From: JANMDR01 sp031376425
Lineage (GTDB): Bacteria > Pseudomonadota > Gammaproteobacteria > Burkholderiales > Usitatibacteraceae
DNA: 10,710 nucleotides
Assembly: GCA_031376425.1 (NCBI GenBank)
Contig: JANMDR010000242.1
Location: 1-10,710, forward strand
Direction: 5' to 3'
Each line of letters opens with the position of its first letter. Positions within the stretch are counted from its first letter, which is position 1. Below the pieces are notes generated by a model. The model was not told where the DNA came from, made no database searches, and was given only the letters and a program-made list of their open reading frames with translations. A program made the position numbers and the translations under genes. Shown one piece after another: positions 6,450 to 10,710 of the stretch.

Positions 6450-7382
6450 ATGAAATTAATATTTGCCGGAACGCCGCCTTTTGCAGCAGCAGCATTAAGC
6501 GCATTAGTGGCCGCTGGGCATCAAATCGTCATAGTGCTTACCCAGCCCGACAAGCCCGCAAATAGGGGCTTACGGCTTACCCCAAGCGCTGTTGCAGATG
6601 CAGCGGCCGCACATAATTTACGCATCGAAAAGCCCACCAGCTTAAAAAATATTGAAGCGCAAAATATGCTGCGTGAAGTAGAAGCCGATGCCATGATTGT
6701 TGCCGCCTATGGATTAATTTTGCCCCAAGCTGTGCTCGATATTCCACGTTGGGGTTGCATCAATATTCACGGGTCTATCCTGCCGCGTTGGCGTGGCGCA
6801 GCGCCAGTACAACGCGCTATTGAAGCGGGTGATACTGAAACTGGCATCACCATCATGCAGATGGACGCCGGGCTTGATACTGGAGCGATGTTGCAAATTA
6901 AGCGCCTGCCAATTATGGCCGATGATACGAGTGCCACATTATTTAGCAAGCTGACTACTCTTGGTGCTACAGCGATTGTGGATGCTTTAGCGGGCTGGCC
7001 TTTAGAAGGTGTTGCACAAATAGAGGTGGGTACGACTTACGCAAAAAAAATCTTAAAATCAGAAGCTATTCTCGATTGGTCTATGTCAGCGGTTGTGTTG
7101 GAACGCAAATTACGTGCGTTTGATCCTTTTCCAGGTTGCGAAATTCGCTTTATATTTTCAGGCGAACAGCAAAGTCTAAAAATCTGGCGAGCGCGAGCAG
7201 AAGTAGGATCAATAGGGTCATTCAAGGTGGGGCAAATTTGCAACATTAGCACTACTGAACTGATGATTCAGTGCGGTGAGGGTCGTTTAAGCGTAGAGCT
7301 TGTGCAAAAACCCGGTGGAAAACGCATCGCTATTGCGCAATATTTGCAACAAAGCCCGTTACAATTGGGCATGCAGCTTTAA
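6450..7382 (+). CDS. fmt: methionyl-tRNA formyltransferase
   Basis: This enzyme (310 residues) formylates Met-tRNAfMet in the cytoplasm using 10-formyltetrahydrofolate, making the initiator tRNA. The N-terminal formyltransferase fold (about 1-205) carries the catalytic triad N105, H107 and D143 in NIHGSILPRWRGAAPVQ and GLDTG. TQPDKPANRG (31-40) matches the variable loop region near the tRNA acceptor, usually PAGRG. The C-terminal OB-like domain follows, with KLRAFDPFPG around 216-225. The opening is MKLIFAGTPPFA, where most relatives have GTPxFA with D or E at the x; the proline is unusual but not in the active site. The length is normal. The ATG at 6450 follows a GAAAG (6438-6442) at a spacing of 7. 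The terminator between def and fmt implies that fmt has its own promoter or depends on read-through; I see no strong promoter in the 61 bases available. Confidence 0.97.
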   Translation: MKLIFAGTPPFAAAALSALVAAGHQIVIVLTQPDKPANRGLRLTPSAVADAAAAHNLRIEKPTSLKNIEAQNMLREVEADAMIVAAYGLILPQAVLDIPRWGCINIHGSILPRWRGAAPVQRAIEAGDTETGITIMQMDAGLDTGAMLQIKRLPIMADDTSATLFSKLTTLGATAIVDALAGWPLEGVAQIEVGTTYAKKILKSEAILDWSMSAVVLERKLRAFDPFPGCEIRFIFSGEQQSLKIWRARAEVGSIGSFKVGQICNISTTELMIQCGEGRLSVELVQKPGGKRIAIAQYLQQSPLQLGMQL

Positions 7383-7407
7383 TTTGGCGGATATTAACGT
7401 GCCAAAT
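7382..7407. repeat. inverted repeat directly after fmt
   Basis: ATTTGGC (7382-7388) and GCCAAAT (7401-7407) form a 7-bp stem with a 12-base loop that begins at the last base of the fmt stop codon. A T-run occurs only 12 or more bases later (about 7421-7426), so it is at best a weak terminator. The 68 bases before terC hold no recognisable manganese riboswitch. Confidence 0.4.
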
Positions 7408-7450
7408 ACAGAGCGTTACATTTTTTAACCGCGTTTTTGAAAAGAGCGTT

Positions 7451-8161
7451 ATGAATTTTTTAGATCCTGCGTTTGTCGCCGCCTTTATCGCCATTGTTGG
7501 TTTTGATATTATTTTATCGGGTGATAATGCCGTTGTTATCGCCATGGCTACCCGCAATTTGAAAGGCAAAGAGCGCACACGCGCAGTGATGTGGGGCTCG
7601 GCAGCTGCGATTATTATGCGGGTGATTTTTACGCTGTTTGCAGTGAAATTACTAGGTTTTCCGTATTTGAAAATTGTCGGTGCGGCACTATTGTTTTGGA
7701 TTGGTATTAAGTTGCTTGTTCCAGATGATGGCGAGGAAGAAATAGCCGGTCAATCGGGTTTATTTGCGGCTATTAAAACAATTTTAATTGCTGATTTAGT
7801 TATGAGCATTGATAACGTTGTTGCTGTAGCGGCCGCTGCCGACGCTGCACCAGAGCAATACAAGGTGTTGTTATTATTTCTAGGGTTGGCTATTTCAATC
7901 CCACTCATTATTTTTTCAAGCGCGATTTTACTTAAATTAATGGACCGTTACCCTATTATTGTGACGATAGGCGCGGCGCTGCTCGGAATTGTGGCTGGGC
8001 AAATGCTCGTTTCTGATCCGGTGACTGTAGATTGGGTAAAGCAAAACGCGCCGTGGATGCGTTATGTAGTGCCAGCGATTGGTGCTGTATTGGTGGTGCT
8101 CACAGGTAAATTATTGGCTAAAAAAGCAGAAGCAGCCAAACCTGCAGAAAAAACAAATTAA
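7451..8161 (+). CDS. TerC-family integral membrane protein (YjbE/YkoY type)
   Basis: This 236-residue inner-membrane protein belongs to the TerC family (LysE superfamily). Members of the YjbE/YkoY branch have been linked to metal homeostasis, including manganese export for exoenzyme metallation. About seven hydrophobic segments are visible (roughly 8-30, 48-67, 72-90, 106-130, 138-161, 168-186, 204-223). The two internal-repeat motifs that carry conserved membrane acids are clear: FDIILSGDNAVVIA (18-31) and ADLVMSIDNVVAVA (114-127), with D19, D25, N26, D115, D121 and N122. The C-terminus is a short Lys/Ala-rich tail. The ATG is preceded by AAAGAG (7441-7446). It follows fmt by 68 bases on the same strand and converges on mpl. 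The substrate cannot be read from sequence; manganese or calcium is the usual suggestion for relatives. Confidence 0.9.
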   Translation: MNFLDPAFVAAFIAIVGFDIILSGDNAVVIAMATRNLKGKERTRAVMWGSAAAIIMRVIFTLFAVKLLGFPYLKIVGAALLFWIGIKLLVPDDGEEEIAGQSGLFAAIKTILIADLVMSIDNVVAVAAAADAAPEQYKVLLLFLGLAISIPLIIFSSAILLKLMDRYPIIVTIGAALLGIVAGQMLVSDPVTVDWVKQNAPWMRYVVPAIGAVLVVLTGKLLAKKAEAAKPAEKTN

Positions 8162-8209
8162 ACACCCGTCAGTGCATCCAAAAATGGGATATTGGCAGTT
8201 TCCGCATCC

Positions 8210-9592
8210 CTAAGTACTAAGTCTGGTCAAAATTTTCTCATGCACGCCGCCAAAGCCACCGTTACTCATCACCACGATGTGGTCATTGGGTTTGGACATT
8301 TCAACAATCGCGGCCACCATTGCCTCTAAATCGATAAAAATACCGGTTTTTGTACCGATAGGTTGGAGGGCGGCGGCAACATCCCAGCCGAGGTTGTTGG
8401 CGTACACGAACACCGTGTCAGCATCACGCAAACTGTCGGGCAATAGTGCGCTTAATACTCCCTGTTTCATGGTGTTGCTGCGCGGTTCTAGAACGGCGTA
8501 AATTCGTCCGGCATTAGAGCCAATTTTGCGGCGCAAACCGTTTAATGTTGTTGCTATCGCTGTGGGATGATGCGCAAAATCATCGTATACCGTCACCCCA
8601 CGCACTACCCCGCGTACCTGCATACGCCGGGCTACACCTTGAAAATTATTAAGCGCATCTACCGCCACTTTCGCTGGCACACCCGCATGGCGGGCAGCGG
8701 CAATAGCCGCGAGCGCATTCATGGTGTTATGGGTGCCGGTGAGTTCCCAATCGATGGTGCCGAATGATTTTTGTGCCATCTCCGCACCTTGATACAACAC
8801 CTCAAACTGCCCTTCTTGACGGTCAAATCCGCGCTTAAAATCCCAAACATGGCCAGGACCAAAGCGTTCGACAGCGGTCCAACAGCCGCGCTTAATGGCG
8901 GTTTCCAAATGCGCATCCGTGCCGTTAGACACAATCAGGCCATTGGCTGGAACAGTGCGAATTAAGTGATGAAACTGGGTTTGAATGGCTTCGATATTAG
9001 GGAAAATATCAGCGTGGTCATACTCTAAATTATTTAAAATAGCGGTGCGTGGCCGGTAGTGCACAAACTTAGAGCGTTTATCAAAAAATGCGGTGTCGTA
9101 CTCATCGGCTTCAATTACAAAAAACGGCGAATCACCCAAGGGCGCTCGGGCCGACACGCCAAAATTACCTGGCACACCGCCAATTAAAAATCCCGGGCCA
9201 ACACCAGCAAAATCCAAAATCCACGCCAGCATTGAGCTTGTGGTGGTTTTGCCGTGGGTGCCTGCTACCGCTAACACCCAGCGCCCACGCAATACATTTT
9301 CCCCCAACCACTGCGGGCCAGACGTATAGGGTAAACCGCGGTTCAAGATCTCTTCCACAATCGGTTTACCGCGCGACATGGCATTGCCCACCACATATAA
9401 GTCGGCCTTAAAGGTATCGAGTTGTTCCGCATCAAAACCTTGGTGCAGACCGATTCCTAGCGCTTCTAGCTGATGCGACATGGGTGGATACACATTCGCA
9501 TCGCAGCCGGTTACGGTATGCCCTGCTTGTTTGGCAAGAGCCGCCAAACCGCCCATAAACGTGCCGCAAATACCTAATATATGAATATGCAT
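8210..9592 (-). CDS. mpl: UDP-N-acetylmuramate:L-alanyl-gamma-D-glutamyl-meso-diaminopimelate ligase
   Basis: Mpl (460 residues) is the murein-recycling ligase: it joins the tripeptide L-Ala-gamma-D-Glu-mDAP, freed during wall turnover, to UDP-MurNAc in the cytoplasm using ATP, bypassing MurC, MurD and MurE. The N-terminal UDP-binding domain starts MHIHILGICGTFMGGLA and has the Mpl-type DANVYPPMS (31-39). The Mur-ligase P-loop is GTHGKTTT (111-118). The central domain has EADEYDTAFFDKRSKF (161-176) and NNLEYDHADIF (187-197), then HNTMNALAAIAAARH (288-302). The C-terminal domain has YDDFAHHPTAI (336-346) and LEPRSNTMK (368-376), and it ends near SNGGFGGVH (443-451). Length and motifs fit Mpl better than MurC. 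It starts 6 bases after the DUF486 gene, so the two are probably co-transcribed. It converges on terC, with 48 bases between them and no strong terminator. Confidence 0.96.
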   Translation of the reverse strand: MHIHILGICGTFMGGLAALAKQAGHTVTGCDANVYPPMSHQLEALGIGLHQGFDAEQLDTFKADLYVVGNAMSRGKPIVEEILNRGLPYTSGPQWLGENVLRGRWVLAVAGTHGKTTTSSMLAWILDFAGVGPGFLIGGVPGNFGVSARAPLGDSPFFVIEADEYDTAFFDKRSKFVHYRPRTAILNNLEYDHADIFPNIEAIQTQFHHLIRTVPANGLIVSNGTDAHLETAIKRGCWTAVERFGPGHVWDFKRGFDRQEGQFEVLYQGAEMAQKSFGTIDWELTGTHNTMNALAAIAAARHAGVPAKVAVDALNNFQGVARRMQVRGVVRGVTVYDDFAHHPTAIATTLNGLRRKIGSNAGRIYAVLEPRSNTMKQGVLSALLPDSLRDADTVFVYANNLGWDVAAALQPIGTKTGIFIDLEAMVAAIVEMSKPNDHIVVMSNGGFGGVHEKILTRLST

Positions 9593-9598
9593 TATCAG

Positions 9599-9952
9599 TT
9601 AAGCCTTAAAAATAAAATAAACCGCGCCCATTAAACACAAGCCTGCCCACAAATAATTTAGCCGCAGTGGCTCGCCCATATACAGCACCGCAAACGGCAC
9701 AAAAACGGCCAAGGTAATGACTTCTTGCGTGATTTTTAGCTGCGCCAAGCTCATCACCGTAAAACCGATACGGTTATCGGGTACTTGCAGCAAATATTCA
9801 AACAGGGCAATGCCCCAACTGACCAAAGCCGCAATTATCCACGGCTTGGCCGACATATTTTTTAAATGCCCATACCACGCAAAAGTCATAAAAATATTCG
9901 ACGCCGTCAGCATCAAAATGGTCAAACTAGTTGTTTGGGTGGGTGACATCAT
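9599..9952 (-). CDS. DMT-superfamily small membrane protein, DUF486
   Basis: This 117-residue protein has four hydrophobic segments (about 8-28, 36-56, 73-93, 98-115) and is predicted to lie in the inner membrane. The run FEYLLQVPDNRIGF, QLKITQEVITLAVFVPFA and LYMGEPLRLNYLWAG matches the DUF486 family, which is placed near the drug/metabolite transporter superfamily. Its size suggests it acts as a dimer, as small four-helix transporters do. No substrate is known to me. The start has two consecutive ATG codons (9952-9950 and 9949-9947) with no clear Shine-Dalgarno sequence. It lies 6 bases upstream of mpl on the same strand, which hints at a shared transcript but not necessarily a shared function. 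Confidence 0.85.
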   Translation of the reverse strand: MMSPTQTTSLTILMLTASNIFMTFAWYGHLKNMSAKPWIIAALVSWGIALFEYLLQVPDNRIGFTVMSLAQLKITQEVITLAVFVPFAVLYMGEPLRLNYLWAGLCLMGAVYFIFKA

Positions 9953-10010
9953 GAGGGCTAGAGATCGATTGGCATTAAAGTAAACATTATTTTACGCCAA
10001 AGCGCTGCAA

Positions 10011-10037
10011 GTGCGGGTTTGCATCCAAAAGCCGCAC
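10011..10037. repeat. two-step inverted repeat
   Basis: GTGCGG (10011-10016) pairs with CCGCAC (10032-10037). Inside it TTTG (10018-10021) pairs with CAAA (10026-10029) around a CATC loop, leaving small bulges. No T-tract follows on either strand, so it is not a typical terminator. Confidence 0.5.
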
Positions 10038-10075
10038 CTAAAAAAACGCGTAGACACCCTATTTACAGGCTTCTT

Positions 10076-10095
10076 CAAACATATATTAGTGTTTG
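10076..10095. repeat. palindrome upstream of the TonB receptor, possible operator
   Basis: CAAACA (10076-10081) and TGTTTG (10090-10095) are perfect 6-base arms around the AT-rich spacer TATATTAG, 20 bases in all. It lies about 200 bases before the receptor start. The form suits a dimeric repressor or activator site, but I do not recognise the motif. Confidence 0.45.
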
Positions 10096-10286
10096 ATTCA
10101 TTCTAAAGCGGTATGGCGTAATGGCTACGATGCGCGGTGTGACTTACACACAACAACTGTCCATGAAGATTGAAATTTGGATTGTGTTTTTTGCCAATTG
10201 GTAGCAAAGTGGTGTGTAGTGGTATTTTTTTGGTATTAACGCGATTTCCAATTATTTCCAGCGCTAAATTTACACTTAAAATCATT

Positions 10287-10290
10287 GAGG
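10287..10290 (+). promoter_or_regulatory. ribosome-binding site of the TonB receptor
   Basis: GAGG lies 7 bases before the ATG at 10298 and supports that start. It is the clearest Shine-Dalgarno sequence in the window. Confidence 0.75.
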
Positions 10291-10297
10291 TTAGTCT

Positions 10298-10710
10298 ATG
10301 AAATTAAACCGTACATCCCATAAACCGTTGTATGTTGCCGTTATTTCGGCCTTAGTGTCATTAAGTGCGCCAAGTTATGCGCAAACGGCAGCGCCTTCAT
10401 CGGCTGAGGTCGCAGAAGCCGCCAAAAAAGCTGAAGCTGCAAAAAAGGCAGCAGCGCAAGCAGTTGATCAGGTGGTGGTTACCGGTATTCGCGCCTCGTT
10501 AGAAAAATCGTTAGAAGTGAAGCGAAACTCCAGTGCCAACGTGGAGGTTATTACCGCTGAAGATGTCGGCAAGATGCCGGACAAAAATATTGCTGATTCA
10601 CTGCAGCGTCTTGTTGGCGTGGCCGTGCGAACAGATTACGACGAAGCTGAAAAAGTATCTCTGCGGGGCACTAACCCAGATATGTCCTTGATTTTATTCA
10701 ACGGCCATAC
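10298..10710 (+). CDS. TonB-dependent outer-membrane receptor (N-terminal part, cut by window edge)
   Basis: The first 137 codons of a TonB-dependent receptor are present; the beta-barrel lies beyond the right edge. A signal peptide runs to about residue 28, with a likely cut in SYA/QTAAP. An unusual Ala/Glu/Lys-rich stretch follows (36-55, with a repeated AEAAKK pattern), then a TonB-box-like DQVVVTGI (57-64). The plug domain begins near 76 with ANVEVITAEDVGKMPDKNIA (80-99), then SLQRLVGVAV, KVSLRG and LILFNGH. The VTGIRASL...VEVITAEDVGKMPDKN pattern is that of the Xanthomonas/Caulobacter-type receptors (TIGR01782-like), often used for plant or algal carbohydrates, but the substrate cannot be told from this part. 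The start is supported by GAGG 7 bases upstream. It has no visible operon partner in the window. Confidence 0.93.
   Translation, partial: MKLNRTSHKPLYVAVISALVSLSAPSYAQTAAPSSAEVAEAAKKAEAAKKAAAQAVDQVVVTGIRASLEKSLEVKRNSSANVEVITAEDVGKMPDKNIADSLQRLVGVAVRTDYDEAEKVSLRGTNPDMSLILFNGH

Larger units (their letters stand above)
9953..10297. other. 345-base gene-free region between the DUF486 gene and the TonB receptor
   Basis: This region must hold promoters for the DUF486-mpl unit (leftward) and the receptor (rightward), but no pair of promoter boxes is convincing. It contains several inverted repeats: 10011-10037 and 10076-10095 (listed separately), GTGTG-ACTTA-CACAC at 10137-10151, and the self-complementary CCAATTGG at 10194-10201. 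T-rich runs and a repeated GGTATT occur at 10222-10237. The only open frames are short and lack ribosome-binding sites or protein-like composition. No tRNA or recognised RNA is visible. Confidence 0.6.

Noticed and set aside
7383..7450. Possible yybP-ykoY manganese riboswitch before the TerC-family gene
   Set aside because: The gap is only 68 bases and shows none of the conserved elements of that riboswitch; only a simple 7-bp inverted repeat is present.
8186..8210. GGGAT...ATCCC inverted repeat between terC and mpl as a terminator
   Set aside because: The stem is only 5 bp with a long loop and no T-tract on either strand.
9088..9411. Plus-strand open frames opposite mpl
   Set aside because: They are antisense shadows of conserved Mpl motifs, without start signals or recognisable domains.
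10256..10282. TTTCCA/TAAAAT promoter for the TonB receptor
   Set aside because: The -10 match is good, but the start site would fall at the ribosome-binding site, leaving almost no leader.
10103..10285. Minus-strand 60-codon frame in the region before the TonB receptor
   Set aside because: It has no ribosome-binding site, no family resemblance, and overlaps likely promoter sequence of the receptor.

Overview
This window reads as housekeeping chromosome of a Gram-negative proteobacterium, most likely a betaproteobacterium of fairly low GC (mid to high 40s percent by eye). The main clue is the order LysM protein - dprA - topoisomerase III, transcribed away from def-fmt, an arrangement I associate with Burkholderiales and relatives. 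Mpl (recycling of meso-diaminopimelate murein peptides) and a TonB-dependent outer-membrane receptor fit a Gram-negative envelope. The genus cannot be fixed from this sequence.

Layout from left to right. Positions 1 to about 136 hold the 5' end of an IS3-family insertion sequence, whose OrfA runs off the left edge on the minus strand. Next, all on the minus strand, come a long topoisomerase III (142-2985), dprA (3121-4269) and a secreted LysM protein (4323-5519), so transcription runs LysM, dprA, topB. A divergent AT-rich region (5520-5781) separates these from def (5782-6336), fmt (6450-7382) and a TerC-family membrane protein (7451-8161) on the plus strand. Converging on terC are mpl (8210-9592) and a small DUF486 membrane protein (9599-9952), an apparent two-gene minus-strand operon. 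A 345-base gene-free region rich in short inverted repeats leads to a TonB-dependent receptor (from 10298) cut by the right edge.

Functions. Def and Fmt handle N-formylmethionine at the two ends of initiator use: Fmt formylates Met-tRNA and Def removes the formyl group from nascent proteins. DprA loads RecA on incoming single-stranded DNA, TopB decatenates DNA, and the LysM protein and Mpl both act on peptidoglycan.

I see no defence system, CRISPR array, tRNA or rRNA, and no convincing undescribed multi-gene system. The points most worth checking are regulatory: a perfect 9-bp hairpin with the dprA GTG start in its loop, a promoter followed by a terminator-like hairpin in the topB leader, a 20-bp near-perfect palindrome between the LysM gene and def, a strong intrinsic terminator splitting def from fmt, and the insertion sequence abutting the end of topB.
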